Assembly (NCBI GenBank): GCA_003952965.2 | Contig: CM025852.1 | Location: 12,848,597 to 12,912,596 of the forward strand | DNA: 64,000 nt | DNA from: Morella rubra | Taxonomy: Eukaryota > Streptophyta > Magnoliopsida > Fagales > Myricaceae | Direction: 5' to 3' | Shown: in pieces, positions 23,558-36,924 of the stretch | Numbering within the stretch: the stretch's first letter is position 1 | Layout of the letters: each line of letters begins with the position of its first letter | Position numbers and translations under genes: made by a program | The notes under the pieces: model-generated | What the model was told of the DNA's origin: nothing | The model's input: the letters and a program-made list of their open reading frames with translations, nothing else | The model's database searches: none

Positions 23558-24790
23558 GTTTCTTCTGATGTTCATGTTATTTCAAAATTCATGAAGAGAC
23601 CTAAGGGAACAATTAATCTTAGCTCTAAATAAGTACACAAAAACTGTCATGTCATTACTTTCTTTTATTAATATTTAACAATGTATAATTCTACTAAATA
23701 GACATTGTTGCACTTCAAAATTAATTGTAATTTACTCCAAGCAATTATCCCTATTTTTAATTTACTGGCTTTTTACCTCTCCTGAATCTATCCATGGAAA
23801 GATAAAGTTACTTTCTAGTGTCACTTTATTATTTCTATTTCTTATTCTTGAGCTCCAAAATTTAGTCACACAATTATTTAAAAACAAAAAATCACATTTT
23901 GTATTTTATTTCAGTAACTCTTATGGAAATTTCAGGTCGGAGACACAAAATAATTTATCTATTAAATCTACATAAAAGAGATAATTCATTGAACAGTTAT
24001 AATGTCTTTATATTTTTTAGTATTGTTTGATTTATGTCTTCTGTGAATCAATCTCATTTATCACTTAAATCAATTTCATCGTTGGACTATGCCCATCTCA
24101 CAGTACCTGATACTAATTAATATTATGAATACACTCTTTTATTCATAAAGGTAGATTGTTAGAATTGAGGACTCAATTTCAACAAGAAGGGCATATCCCT
24201 AGGACATATTCCTTGAGGAGCAAACAAAATATTTGCTACATTTCAACTATTTGTCAATTGATCTTAAGAGGAGTAAGTCTTCTCTTACATTCTCCATGGA
24301 TGATAGATTCCTTAAAAATATTATTAGATTCCTTTTCTGGGTCACGCTAGCTAACTTCTCTTAAAAATATTATTAGATTCTGAAAAATGAGTGTTAAAAC
24401 TATGAAAAATGATTAGTCGTTATTATCCGATCACTGTTTGCATTATTGGTTTGGAGAAGTTACAAGCAATCAAAAGTCATGAACAGTAGTAGTTGTGATT
24501 CATTCACCAGTCGTCAAAGGTGTGGTCTCAACAAGCAATTGTGTATGCATATTGCTTATGATATTATTGTTAATCACGATTCTAATCTCTGAAATTATAT
24601 GGTGTCCAAATTGTAATTGTTTCAAAATTACGGTGCATTCTTCATAATCTACTATATCCAAGGTTCAAGTGTCCGAGATGCACAATCAACTCTATTGCAT
24701 GAGTAGACTACCTTCAAACTAGTAAAAAATAACCTTAAAAAAAAAAAAGGATTTGGACAAAGAAAAATGGAGAAAATATTGAGCATATTT
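23558..24790. other. AT-rich spacer, no gene seen
   Basis: Very AT-rich DNA with scattered T- and A-runs. A phrase ('cttaaaaatattattagattc') occurs twice, near 24311 and 24360. No gene was recognised. Confidence 0.5.
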
Positions 24791-24794
24791 TAAA

Positions 24795-25070
24795 GTTCCG
24801 CCCATTTCTCGGACGCAGCTAACTGCTGGCTGGGGCAGGAGGGGCCCTAACGACCCCTTTCAAGGGCTGGAGTATGGCTACCCGCCGGTGAAGCCACCTA
24901 GCAAGCTAGTTCATGAACCACTGCATTACGAGTTGGTCGTAAACCACCTCAGGAAAAGGCCGAGTAGGATCCCATAAGTTTTAGATGGAAATTATAATGA
25001 TGTATGACACTTTATGTATCGGCCGCAGCCCCCAGCCCCCACTTGGTTTCACCGTTGGCCGCACGAAGAA
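24795..25070 (+). other. GC-rich block with an open frame of unknown origin
   Basis: Against a background near 30% GC, this block is clearly GC-rich. One plus-strand frame stays open from about 24800 to a TAA near 24975 and contains GLEYGYPPVKPPSKLVHEPL and a basic HLRKRPSRIP stretch. It lacks an obvious ATG. I do not recognise the protein. It may be a pseudogene exon or a transferred organellar fragment, but I cannot decide from sequence alone. Confidence 0.3.
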
Positions 25071-25789
25071 AATGCTGTTTTTCTATATTGATATATCTCA
25101 CTAATAAGTTTGGGATATGTTTTCCATCTCGTCCGCTATGAGGTTGGTCATATCTTGCATGTTGTACTAAACTCTGGTACTCACAAATTATTAATTTTAA
25201 ATACCTTATATATTCTATCAAAATTTTTCATTAGAAATTAAATTTTTTGATACTTAAAATGACTATTTTATTCTAATATATTTTTTGACATTATATTTTT
25301 GTACGAACTAAATAATCATCTCAAGTGCTAAAAATTTAATTTATATTCAAATTAGTAAGAAATTTTTACGTATTGTATAAAATATCTAAAATCAATAACG
25401 GATGAATATAATGTGATAAAAATAATAATGTACGATACAAAGTATCAAAACTCCATAGATAAACAGTAAAAAATGCATAGATTTCCAAATTTGTTCCCAC
25501 AAAGTTTTGTTTCCGTAACATATATACTTTCATTAGTTGTAATTTCAGTATAACAATACTAAAGTTTCGTCAAGAAGAGAAGGGTTAGGATATTATCCAA
25601 TTTTATTTTTTTAATAACGAGAATAAATTTTGTCCGACAGACCACCGAAATTAGTCCATTTAACACACAATTAAATTATAGAGAATTGGCACATATCTAT
25701 CCATACTACCGCAACTTTTACAAACTTAAAAAAAAGACTGCCATATTCATCTAGTAAACTGTGCGACTACCTGCACAGACACAGACTAA
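25071..25789. other. AT-rich spacer, no gene seen
   Basis: Strongly AT-rich non-coding DNA between two GC-rich blocks. Confidence 0.5.
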
Positions 25790-26325
25790 GGGGCTCTCCA
25801 CTTCCCTTCTCTCAGTTCTCACATGCACTTAACATTAAAATGTGAACCTTCTCTTATCCCCTTGGAGCTCAGGGCCCACGCGGTGTCTTCATCAGGTGCC
25901 TCCCTCCCAAGTGCTCAAATCAGACAAACGTGGGGCACAGATTTCGGAACCTTGGGTGAGGTCTCGTTACTTCAAAGTTCAAACTCTCAGGCCCCTACCA
26001 CCGGTGCCTGTAAACAGCAGGTTATCTCCCAGTGGGGGGTGGCGCGTGGACTTCACATCCCACTGTGCGACACTAAAGTAGCTTCTAATGATGGATGTTG
26101 CCCTTATTTCCAAGGGTCATCCCCATTTTCGAGTTGGTTTTTGACTTACGTGAAATCTGTGCGATTGAGGGGACCCCATCATGTACCCCGATGCTGATGC
26201 ACCACCAAACTGGTTGTCTCAGATTTTGTACATCGACGGTTCCTGGGTCCCCACTTGCCTCCCTGTCTCTGGTGCCACGTGTCTCGATGGGATACTTGGC
26301 CAATGTTGCCCCCGTCTGAATTTTA
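25790..26325. other. GC-rich block, function unknown
   Basis: About 540 bases of much higher GC content than the flanks, open on the plus strand for 124 codons from 25823 and on the minus strand for 91 codons (26360-26085). None of these translations resembles a family I know. It contains a GGGCCCAC (TCP-type) motif near 25871 and a CACGTG G-box near 26276. It may be a promoter/5' region of an unrecognised gene or a decayed exon. Confidence 0.3.
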
Positions 26326-28338
26326 GGGAAAAAGCTAGAGTTTAGTTTGTTTACACACAAAAAAAACTCTTCTTATTTTCTCTAATTACATGAAAAAAAA
26401 ACCCTTCTTCGAGTTTTAGATTCTTGATTTTTCCAAGGAATTATTCTAAAATAATTATTTATTTCATAAGAACAAAGTTATTAGCTCCTTTATCCAAACT
26501 CCAGACAACTGTTTGGGCATTTGGAATGCCCAAAACAGAAAAGGATACCCTACATAATAATGGGCAGAATTGAAAGGCATGGGTAGATGCATAGGGCACA
26601 TTGCTCAGTGCGATAGTGATATATATATATAGAGTAGCAAAATTGGTATCTGTACCACCCGCCAAAAAAATATTAATGTTTTCAATTGCCTGAGAATGTG
26701 GGATGGCCATTGGCTGAGGCTCGTGCATACAAGTTTAACAAAACAAGTTTAAGAATTAAACAAATATTAGCAAGTACAATGAACAAAGCCATGCCTTAAC
26801 ATAGGAAAGTGCAGGTGATCTTCCCAATCTCAACAAAAGTAAGATACAGGCAAAGTTGGAGTAACAGGACGTCTGGCGATTCACGGTTTTTAGACAGATT
26901 CTAACCGCGGTTTCTTGTCTTCCCTTTCTTTACACACGTGATCAGGTACAGCAATACAAAAGTTTTTTTTTTCTTTTTAATTTCCCTTTTTCCCTCTCTC
27001 TCTCTCTCTCCCTCTGGTCCAAACATTGTTGTACTAGATACAAGGGTTGATGGTGGTTTTATTTATTTATATATATTTGGTAGGATATTGATTTTTATTG
27101 GGATTGAATTTTATTAGAGTATGTAAAAAAGTTTTGAGATTTTGTTGTCTGGTTGAGAAAGTTATAAAAAATTTTAAATAAAAATTATCTAAAAAGAGAG
27201 AATTTTTAGTGATGCTAATCAAGACAGTTTGATAGTGTCCAATAAAAAAATCAATATTCTAATTTCTTATGATGTAGTTCCTAAAGCCACATTATTCCTC
27301 TACCTGGCTCTAGTGCAATAAATACCTATCTCTCTGTGTCTGTAGGTATATCTTGTAAAAAGACTTTGGACATGTCGTCATTTTTGTAGGATTTGGGTAT
27401 ATTCAACAACTTCTGTGAAAAGAACATGCCCCTTATTTCAAATAAAGTTGGTGAGTAGATCAAATCCTAAATCTTCTTCTTATGATAAAATTGTAAGATC
27501 CTCTTCACTAATTGCGTTGAAGAGATAAAAGAAACAAAAGAAAATTACTTTCCAAATGCACTTTTATATGTCACACTATAAATAAAGCAATTGACATATT
27601 TTTCACCGTAATTTGTAAGGGTCATATTAATTTTATCTTACCCCCGTTTTTGAAAGAAAGAAAACCAAGAGAAAGCCATTATAAAAACGGAAGAAAGATA
27701 GAAAGCTGACATTGTAAAGACGGTAAATAGAACTCTCCAATAGAGTAATTTGATGCATTTATTAGAGTCAAAGGCAGGCGACTGTTTGAAAAGTTCCAAC
27801 AATTTTTTGTTCTGTTTTTTTTTTAACCTTTTAGATCAATGAGTATAGTTACAGGAAAGAGAAAGAAAATTAAGTAACTAATCTTGAATCAATATGAAAG
27901 ATTAGGATGCATTTGACAGCTAGAGAGATGATTGTAGCCTCAATTTTGATTTTTGCTTCTAAAATTACGATGAAATGAGTTTTTATTGGAGTTTGTGAAA
28001 CTGTGTCGATATAATTAGTTGTTTGAAGTGTAAGAATGGTATTTTTTTTATTGGTTTTGTGAAAGTTTGTAGTATGACACTATATTTTATAATTTAATGG
28101 TATAATCTACTGATTAGGAATTAGTGAAAATCCACATTTAGTATATTAAAATGGACAGTTCTAATTACTTTTAAATCCCCGTTTGGGTGCTCAATTTCAA
28201 ACCGTGTTTTTTTTAAAAAAACTGTATGCTTTGGTTGTAGTATATTAAGGTTACCAGTGTCTCGGTAGGATAGACATTGTCCTGGATAATTATCTCGTTT
28301 CTTGATGTGCGGCTTCACTACGACTTTTGCATATCAAT
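26326..28338. other. AT-rich spacer, no gene seen
   Basis: AT-rich DNA with a CT microsatellite near 26993-27012, a TA run near 26620 and several T-runs. No coding sequence was recognised. Confidence 0.5.
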
Positions 28339-28388
28339 GCAAACCGTGGAGTAGCTAAAAAAAAAAAAAAAAAGCAAACCGTGGAGTA
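28339..28388 (+). mobile_element. poly(A) insertion flanked by a 15-bp target duplication
   Basis: Two identical copies of gcaaaccgtggagta (28339-28353 and 28374-28388) flank 'gct' plus 17 A residues. A direct duplication with a poly(A) tract just before the second copy is the mark of target-primed reverse transcription by LINE machinery. Here almost nothing but the tail was inserted. Confidence 0.7.
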
Positions 28389-28479
28389 ACGACACTCTTT
28401 TTCCTGAATAAAAGTAATTATACTTTACCAAACCCAAGACAATTATTTCTCCCTACGTCTTTTCTCATAATTGCCCCAT

Positions 28480-28990
28480 ATTATAGACTTACCAGTTTAA
28501 GTCCTCCAACTAATGCCCATACACCCATCCGCTCGCTGTTGACTTACCAACTAATCCACGGAGATGCAGGGACACCAATTCATCTCCGAGCCCATACACT
28601 CTGCATGGGAATTGCCACAACCTCTTAGCCAACTCAACCCGAACTGAGACCATAGCCTCTCCCCCCATTTTAGCTACTCCCATGCTAGTTCTAGGCCATC
28701 CGTCACCCGTACTCCCCGCTCCAACACTTGGGCATGAGGCATTAGCTGTAGTCGCTTCTGATTCACATCCACGCGATCTCGTATAGCCTATTCAACGGTT
28801 GACCATGGAGCGCGCCATACTTGCGCCACCTCTCCCAGTGGGATGCGTGCAGACTAAGTACTCCACCCACCTCAGCTACCACCGGCAGTAGACAGCGAAG
28901 ACAAGGCCTATCAATACATTCTCGCTCTCCCACTCCAAACTATCAAACTATGAAGATCGACTCACGTTATTCATTAGTATCCCATAGATT
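28480..28990. other. GC-richer block, unrecognised
   Basis: About 500 bases of higher GC content. On the minus strand one frame is open for roughly 100 codons (ending near 28511) and includes MVSVRVELAKRLWQFPCRVY, but it has a stop upstream and no clear start. I do not recognise it. It could be a decayed gene fragment or part of a retroelement. Confidence 0.3.
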
Positions 28991-29579
28991 TTGTCGTAAA
29001 ATATAGTTGTACGAGTACACCCCGATTGTCTCCTTCCTTGTCTTTCTTTACCTAATATGTTCAATCCTTTTTCTTGTGTCCTTCATGTTTGACTTGTGAT
29101 AATTTGTACGCTATTTTAATGGGTGGTGTGTAAATCTTTGCCAAACTTCAAAAGAGGATCAGTCCTTTTAGTTAGTACTTTATCTTTGGTCATTCTAGGT
29201 AGTACTTATCTTTGGTCGTTTTATGCTTAATTAGGCTGGTGAGTGGTTCTACATATATACTTAAACCTACCCTCAGGGATATGCTGCAACTATATATGCA
29301 TTCGTAGCCACAATATAACCAACAGACACACAATATAACCAACAGACACACAATATACCAACCTGCACCTCTTTAATTTCCTCACCATTTTCAACTGGGT
29401 AAATGCTGATTGTCACACATCCCAAAATACGAAAACTATTGAAGAAGCGCTTCTAAGAGAATTTCTAAAATCGCACTACATATGCAATGAAAAGCATGTT
29501 ATTCAATTCTAATGGATTATTAATTCACATAACTACTAACATGTACCGATCACACATGCAATCCTAAAAGTTGTCGTGT
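28991..29579. other. spacer with a short tandem repeat
   Basis: AT-rich non-coding DNA. A 21-base unit ('cacaatataaccaacagaca') is repeated about 2.5 times at 29310-29362. Confidence 0.5.
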
Positions 29580-31120
29580 ATGCAGAGATCCCTTGCTGGG
29601 AAGACCCTGGTTCACCAGTAATGTCGGGCACTTGATTACGTGCAGAGAATAACGTGGCTTTCGCAATATAGATTGGGGTGTCGATTCCACAAAGAGATTG
29701 TAGAAATACTAAGAAATACTACAAACTTAAGAGAGAATATCAAAGCAGTAGTGTAAAATGAATGCTTTCTAACGAGAAATAAGTTGAAGGCCCAAAATAT
29801 AATATTAAAAAGATGTAACCAGAGTTAATGGCAGCAAAGCATCGACAATCCCTCACTTGAACTTGATAATTTTATTCATATTTGATTCATTGGATACTCA
29901 ATTAGAGATCATAGTAGCAGACTCTCCAATTGAAAAATATAACATTACAACCAATTTCTTTTTAGTGTAATTTTAGAAAGTCATTCTCTTCTTTTGAAAC
30001 CAAAGATTGTTATCCTATTAGACTTAGATTCAAAGACAACAATATACAGAATAGCAATATTGCCGCAGAGAATCACACCAATAAGATTGACAATCGGATT
30101 TGGACATAATCAAATACCTTAACAATTCTATCGCAAAAACATGACTGAATCTATGAAAAGTATCGGTTTCAAGAATTATCGAAATACAGGAAAAAGGTCT
30201 ATTGATAGGAGATGAAAAACAATAATTGTATCAGCATAGAAGTTCATTACATGAATCCAGTAGAATTGAAATTATCACCACTCAAGCGAGTTCATCCCTA
30301 GCTTCACCTAGCAATCAACCCTCCATTTGAAATGAGAAGGAATTCTTTTTCTGAAACCTGGCTCTCTAAAAACCCCCAAGGCAACCTCTTCCAAACCCAG
30401 CCGTCTCCCTCCACTTTTATAGACTCCTCTTGTCTCTTATTTTTGAGCCCTCCCTCCTAAGGAAAACAACTCGTGTCAAAAACTCGCATAGGGAATCCTG
30501 TAGATTTCCAAGCGCAGATTGTGAGCCACTTTTGGCATAGTAAACACTTGAATTTGAAACATCTTATTTCTTAGAGAAATGTAGCCCATTGTGTTAGATT
30601 TCCAACCCCTCTAGATTCGCCTCAATTTGATATTGCACGAGAGAGATACGACAATAATACTGACCGATGCTAAAAAAAACTTCCAAATTGGGATCTTGCC
30701 AAACCCATCTCTCAACTCATTTACTTCATGTTCCAGGTTTTCTTTTTGAATTGAATCAAACCCACTTGAGTTGAAGATTATCTACTGGGCTTGGTTGATA
30801 TAGGAAATTCTTCATTTGATTGTTGGAGTATTTTGAAATGAAATAAGCAAAATACTCTAAAGTTTGAAAATGATTTACTCCCAGAGTAAATTCGTCTTTA
30901 TTTAGGACTTTTCTGTGTACAACGGAGCAGCCAGGATGCCACAACATGTGATTCACATCCTCCTGTGCACAGTACTATCACATCTTCAAATCACAAGTTA
31001 AGTATCCATGTCTCATGTCAATGCCCCACATTACATGATATGTCATACCTTAACTCTCAAACTTCCCTTGGAAATCATATTTTTCAAAATAGAAAACAAT
31101 TGACATTTTCAAAAGAAAAG
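29580..31120. repeat. probable LTR-retrotransposon noncoding remnant
   Basis: The stretch contains 'gtgtcgattccacaaagaga' (29670-29690), a phrase often seen in the untranslated regions of plant Ty3/Gypsy elements. No protein-coding part is present. Limits are not defined and no target duplication was found. Confidence 0.3.
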
Positions 31121-31124
31121 GATA

Positions 31125-34100
31125 TGTCATGCCCTAAACACTAGCCCAACAGGAGCTAATGACAGCCGCAAGTATTCGCAATGACGAACGCTCCAGCACA
31201 CTTAACTTAAATCTTACTGTGGATTTTTTTTTTTTAAAACCTACTATTTCTAATTCAGAAAATATGAATTACTTTAGTTTATGAAAATATTACTCAAAAG
31301 TTTACTTTCTTATTCGCAAGCTGCCACGCAAACCCTCAAACGTTCTTACGCAGTGTACGAATATGTAAATAAATATACGCGAATAAAAACGTATACCTAT
31401 ATCACATAACACGCATAGAGAAACATTTAAAAATCTAATCTTCAGTCAATAACTCAAAGCAATAAGTTATGATTACATCATGGTTCCAAAATATAAGTTA
31501 CTAGTCTTAAGTTTGTTTCGTAGCCTGAACAGGCCACGACAACATAGCTAGGGAGGTTCATATTAGCTTTTTCAAAAATTAAGGATCTACATGTATTGCG
31601 AATTAGGGGAGGGCACCCTCGTCAGCCCCCTCCTCAGGTTCTAGATCCTCCTCATGAGTTCACCTGGAACGTCATCTAGAATGATACAGTTGAAAATACT
31701 ATGATACCGTTTGTTTTTCCAATACTTTGGGGTATAAAAATTTCCAGCAAAACAAACACATTCTAAAATTTTTAACTTTTACACATACACACTTCACCTT
31801 TTACAAATCCCAATAAATCTCAATAAAGTAAAGATTTGAAAAATTTCGAGAATATTCTCAAAATTTTGGTAAACAAACACTATATGAGTCGAATGACTCA
31901 GTAAGGGATGATTAATGAATTGAGATATGCATGACTTGAAGCATGATCATGAATGACAGTTATATATATATATGCCAAAAATGAATGCATTTTTATGTAT
32001 GAGACTCTTGTACATGCAAATTTGCTTAAAAGTCATTTTATCTTTATTCAAGCTACTTCTATTGCTTCATTGACTCCTGAAATCAGGGTTGTGTGTTCCC
32101 TTCAGAATTGTTCCCCTTTCCTTTGAAAACACGTCATTTGGTCGAGCTACCCTTTGATATGGCCCTAGGTTTGATGGCTAGACACGACCCTTAGAGGTCC
32201 ACACCTTCTTGCATTCGTCCTTTGGAGTGGGTGCCTTTAGGAGTCATCCATCCTTCTCGCATTTGTCATTCAGAGTGGATGCACCAATCTTACTTAGGTA
32301 TGTACTGATCATCCTATTTAGCCCCATAACATATCATAACATAGCATAAAATCTCACTTTCAAAATAAACATATATTAAATCACACATTTTTCTTTACTA
32401 ACCAGTAGTGGTTCTACCATGTAAAACTCTATCTTAATGTTGCTGAACCCATTAAACTTGGATGCCAAAATGATCCTTACACTCGATGTTATAACCTATT
32501 AAAATTTCAGATAATTGAGAGCTTATTTGCCACTCAAAAGATTTATTGAAAATGCAAGTTGTGGAGGGCGTCCAAGCTGACAGCTTCGACGTCTCCAACT
32601 TCAAAAATTCATAACTTCAACAACATAGCTTCAAATTGCACGAAATTACTTTTCAACTTCTCTGCTTTTATAAACTTAAATTTTAAGGTAAGACTCATAA
32701 AAATCAGGAACTAATTTACATTTTCAAAAACACTTCGTAACAGATAAAAATCTTAGAGCAAATAGTACTGTTGTCTCCAGCTTGACCTTCCATTTTCAAA
32801 ACACCATAACTTATTCAATACACCTCTAAATCACACGAATTTATCTTAAAATGTTCCTCTTTGATAAAATTAAGATTCAAGACCAGACCCATATAAATCT
32901 GACTTAAATTGGTTACTTAAAAATTACTTGGAACGAGCAAGAAATCAGGACGTGCAATGCTGCTGACAGCTTGACGTCTGAATTTTAAAAATCCATAACT
33001 TGCTCAATATTTATCGGAATCACCTGAAGTATGGTTTAAAATTTTTGTATTTCATAGCCCTATAACATAAAATTCTCTCATAGATCAAAAGATGAAAGAA
33101 ATCACATCAAGACTTACTCCTAATTCGAGCTTTATGATCTGCAGAAAATAATTTTCAGCATGCACTAGTTTGATTATTTGCTCTTTATTTTCAACACTTT
33201 ATTGGTTATTCATCAAACAACATCTATTTTCAGCATGCACTAGAATGCTCCAAAAACGTTCATTTTGCTATTCTTTACAAATCTCCCCATACATATACTA
33301 ACAGAACCTCAAAAACTAATTTTTCCCAACTAACAACATCATAATAATAGGAAATGCAAGATTGCTATTCTGCAGAAACCTAGGAAATTTTGCAAACTTA
33401 ATAATCTGCACTTTAATTGCCAAGCAACCTAGCCTATTGATCTCACTATTTTATAATACTGAACATGAATGGAAACCATATAACAGAATGTACAATTTCA
33501 CTAAAAACCAACCAATGTCAAATAAAATATCACACCAACTTCACATTACATTTCCAGCATCATCCATCAAGTTATACTCTTTCTTATTTGCTTCCATTTT
33601 TCTACTAGAATTAAAAAATTATTTGTATTCAACATTCTGCACTAAGTTTCAATTTTCAGCCAACTAACTTAGAGCAAATTTTTTTCTCTCCTTCATTCAC
33701 ATCTCTAGAACAGCCAAGTCCAAGGTACCAACTATCAACCTTCAATTTTCCTTACTCTTCAATAACCAAACAGTGCATGTCTCCCAATATCCTCACAATT
33801 TTAATACTTTCAACTATCAAACTCTTTAACGTTAACATGCAACTCAATAGTAGAAACAACCCACCATTAACAACAAGAAAGAAAAGTATTTTGCCACCAA
33901 GAAATACACAGATGACTTACGGCTCCCTTAAGAATTCTAGGTCCAGATGCTAGATTTTACCTTGGCTTCTCCTCTTGATTATCCCTGCTGCAATCGAGCT
34001 CTTTCTTCTCATTTTTTTGTTTTTTTTCCTCTTCTCCCTCTTCTTCTCTTCTTTGGCTTCGACGTTCTCCCCGTGTATTTTTATGTGTGCGTGCGTGATG

Positions 34101-34981
34101 AAGACCCAGAAAAAATGGGAAGGGGAAAGGATGTCGTAGAAGAAAGGAAACAAAGTGTTGGGGAGGAAAAGACCACTCTACCCCCAACCCTGTTAGTAAC
34201 GCCTATCTTCATTGGTTAAATCATGCGGCAGTTCTTTTTTTTTTTTCAACGCTGGCACTCAAACTTTAATGCTCCTCTATCCATGACATGCTTTCCTTTT
34301 TAAGTTATCTCGAAGCAGACATAATTTTTCTTTTTCAAAAATCAAAGCCTTTAAATCAAATTCTTTTGAATTTTGAATCCAACTTGCTGAATCCATTTGG
34401 TTGCACTTTTACTTAGAGAATTAACAACAATGATAAATGTAATTTAAAACTTAACTTTACTAAGGGACAGTTTATGCAATTCAAGAGGGAACTTCTAAGC
34501 AAGTATCATGATGGACCACTACTCTATTGTGTCATATTTCTATTTCTACCCTACACTTCCTTTTAGATATAACTCAGGCCCTCATCCTACAACTTATTTA
34601 AGAATCGTATATTTTTTTTCCACATATATATTAATTTCATGGATCTACTCTTAGACAAACAAAAATGAGTAGCATAATTGACACCAATAATGACATTCTT
34701 AGCTAGGTACTAATTAAATGATTGAACAAGAAATATTTAACACCATTAAAATTTACAAACAGACATAACATTTAAATTATTAATAAAGATGAACAAAAAA
34801 GTGCTAAAGGAAAATTTCACTTTAGACATAATTTTAAATCAAATCAACCATACATTTCCTTCTCAATAATTCAAGATATTGAAAAACTTAAAGAGTCAAA
34901 AGTAAAACTTTAATGTCTAAACTGACATGGAAAGAAACCTCAGTTGATCAATGCTATAAGTCTCTAAGTTGGGGTCTCACA
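31125..34981 (-). mobile_element. 3.9-kb LTR (solo LTR or non-coding retroelement)
   Basis: The plus-strand reading starts TGTCATGCCC and ends GGGGTCTCACA, so the segment begins TG and ends CA. It is flanked by a perfect 5-bp duplication, GGATA (31120-31124 and 34982-34986). On the minus strand it would begin TGTGAGACCCC and end GGGCATGACA, forms common in plant Gypsy LTRs. I saw no second copy of either end inside, so one long solo LTR is the simplest reading. At 32560-33030 it holds three diverged units of about 200 bp, each with 'cttcaaaaattcataactt'-like phrases following 'agctgacagcttcgacgtc'-like phrases. Only incidental reading frames occur. Confidence 0.65.
31704..31889. mobile_element. 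possible small MITE within the long LTR
   Basis: The ends carry diverged inverted versions of 'accgtttgttttt' and 'taaacaaacact', like the GTTTGT/ACAAAC ends of Harbinger-type MITEs, and the interior shares phrases ('acaaatcccaataa') with the MITE at 23345. No target duplication was confirmed. Confidence 0.3.
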
Positions 34982-34986
34982 GGATA

Positions 34987-36924
34987 GGTATTGTGAAGAA
35001 AAAAACAACACCTTGATTTCAAAGTTAATACCCAATTACCTCCACGTAAAAATAATGAATATTTTGACAACAACAAAATGACATAGAGTTTTAAAATCAC
35101 AAAGAATAATTTCAAGCTTTGAAAAACATAGTTCATGAAATTTTTTACAAAGAAATGGATCCAAGTTTGAAAAATACCTTAACAAGGAATCGAACTTTAA
35201 AAACGATACTATTTTAAAACACGAGCTTGTTCTTCATCAAGAAGACGAAGAAAACAAGAACGCGAAGAACGCGAAGAACATCAATAGATGTAAGAATTAT
35301 TTTGAAAGTAAAAAAGATTCACAACAATCTTCTTGAAAACTTTTGAATCGAAATCAAAGATAACCAAGCTAACTTTACCTCTAAGTGTAGCCGAACTTCT
35401 CTAGATTCTTTCCTCCTCTTTCTCCCACTTCACTTCACTCTTGCTCTTAAGATTTAACTCACAAAATACTAACTGAAGGTGTACTCTACAATGACCGAAT
35501 TTCACCTCTATTTATAGGAAAACATGGCCGGTTGCATTCCGACACGTGTCTGGCCTATCTAGGCTAACTTTTGCGAGTCAAAAGGCTACATTCTCCTCCC
35601 CTCGACACCTAGCAACCTACAGCAACTACAAGGCAAGGCTATGGCCGAAATTGTCCTAAGTAGCCATGGCAAGTCACCGTCGATTCCCCAGTGTTCGACA
35701 CTTCGTGCTCCCTAGGTTTAGCCTTGCTTCATCATGCTTTCTAGCCTTCATTCCTTGTGCTTCTAGCCTTGATTCCTCGTACTTTCTAGCCCTGCTAAGT
35801 GTCATCCTCTAAGGCTGTTGAAATTACATAGCTTAGTGACTAATTTTCCAAGACTTAGTTGCTAAGTTTCGTTAATTTCCAACAATGTTCATAAAACGTC
35901 CTACTAGCTTCCGAAAAATAAAATGTCTCCAAAATTGAACTATAAACTCATGGATAAACTCTTGACGTACTAGTTGACTACAAATCACGTGTTATGGTTT
36001 TTGATGAAAACCCGTCCTACTAGCTTAAAAATTTAAATTGGCTCAAAATGTACATCTCAACATTCCGAATAAAATATTGGTCATTTATGAAGTCCAAATC
36101 TCACTAAATCAAGTCCTAATCAAGGTTTTGAAACTAATGCATCTAGTACTAATTTACCTCCAAATTACTACTAAATCAATACACTTATTCACTAATGCAC
36201 TACTAAACCAAAACTTGTTTTCACAGACAAATATATGCTATAATAAACAAAAGCTCAGGTATGACAAAAGTGAAATTAAGAGTTACAAGATTATACTCTA
36301 TGATCTTTAATATTCACTTTTCAACTCCTTGCATCTTCTTGATCTTCAATCTTCTTGTCTTTAGCTCTTTGATAAAAATGTCTTTGTCTTTGAAGATGTC
36401 ATTTTGTAAACTTAATCCATTTATTGAAATCATCAAAATATGGATTGTGAACAAAAGCCAACATAAAGGATGTGAAGTACTGAATTATTCCTCAAGTATG
36501 TTCTCTTTGATTTTCTTATCCAAGGTCAGTACATGTGGCAGGTGAGTAGAAGAAAGATCCTCATTTAAAAAAGGGCGACAAAGGCACATGGTGATTGTTG
36601 TTTGAGTCCATCTGGGTTCACCTAAAATATACATTATAGTTATAAATTGAATTGTAGACAAAAGGGGAAGGAGGTGCAATCCATATGTGAAATACATTTA
36701 CATCAGTGCAAACAAACAGCGGGGCATTAAAGTTTTTTTGCTCCCTACGTCATGATGTCAGCCAAATAGTACTCCGTTGTGCATGGAGTTCATGAACACA
36801 TGGAATACGTAAACAAAAGTATACACAACATAAACAATATAAGAGATATAATATTACAAAATATGAGACGTGGATAATGCATGCAACTGATTAAGAAGGC
36901 CAAATCAAAACCACGTCCATCGAT
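34987..36924. other. spacer with a possible minus-strand LTR or promoter
   Basis: AT-rich DNA. On the minus strand CTATAAATAG (35508-35517) lies upstream of a pyrimidine-poor leader, consistent with an LTR promoter or a dead promoter oriented left. No gene downstream of it was recognised. Confidence 0.35.

Noticed and set aside
26085..26360. 91-codon minus frame overlapping a 124-codon plus frame
   Set aside because: Both strands are open because the block is GC-rich; neither translation is recognisable, so no gene is called.
29310..29362. Short direct repeats that could suggest a CRISPR array
   Set aside because: Only 2.5 adjacent copies of a 21-base unit, no spacers, and the context is a plant nuclear genome.
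33947..34219. 90-codon plus frame and overlapping Lys/Glu-rich minus frames
   Set aside because: Located inside the long LTR across a pyrimidine-rich stretch; overlapping frames on both strands with biased composition, no family recognised.
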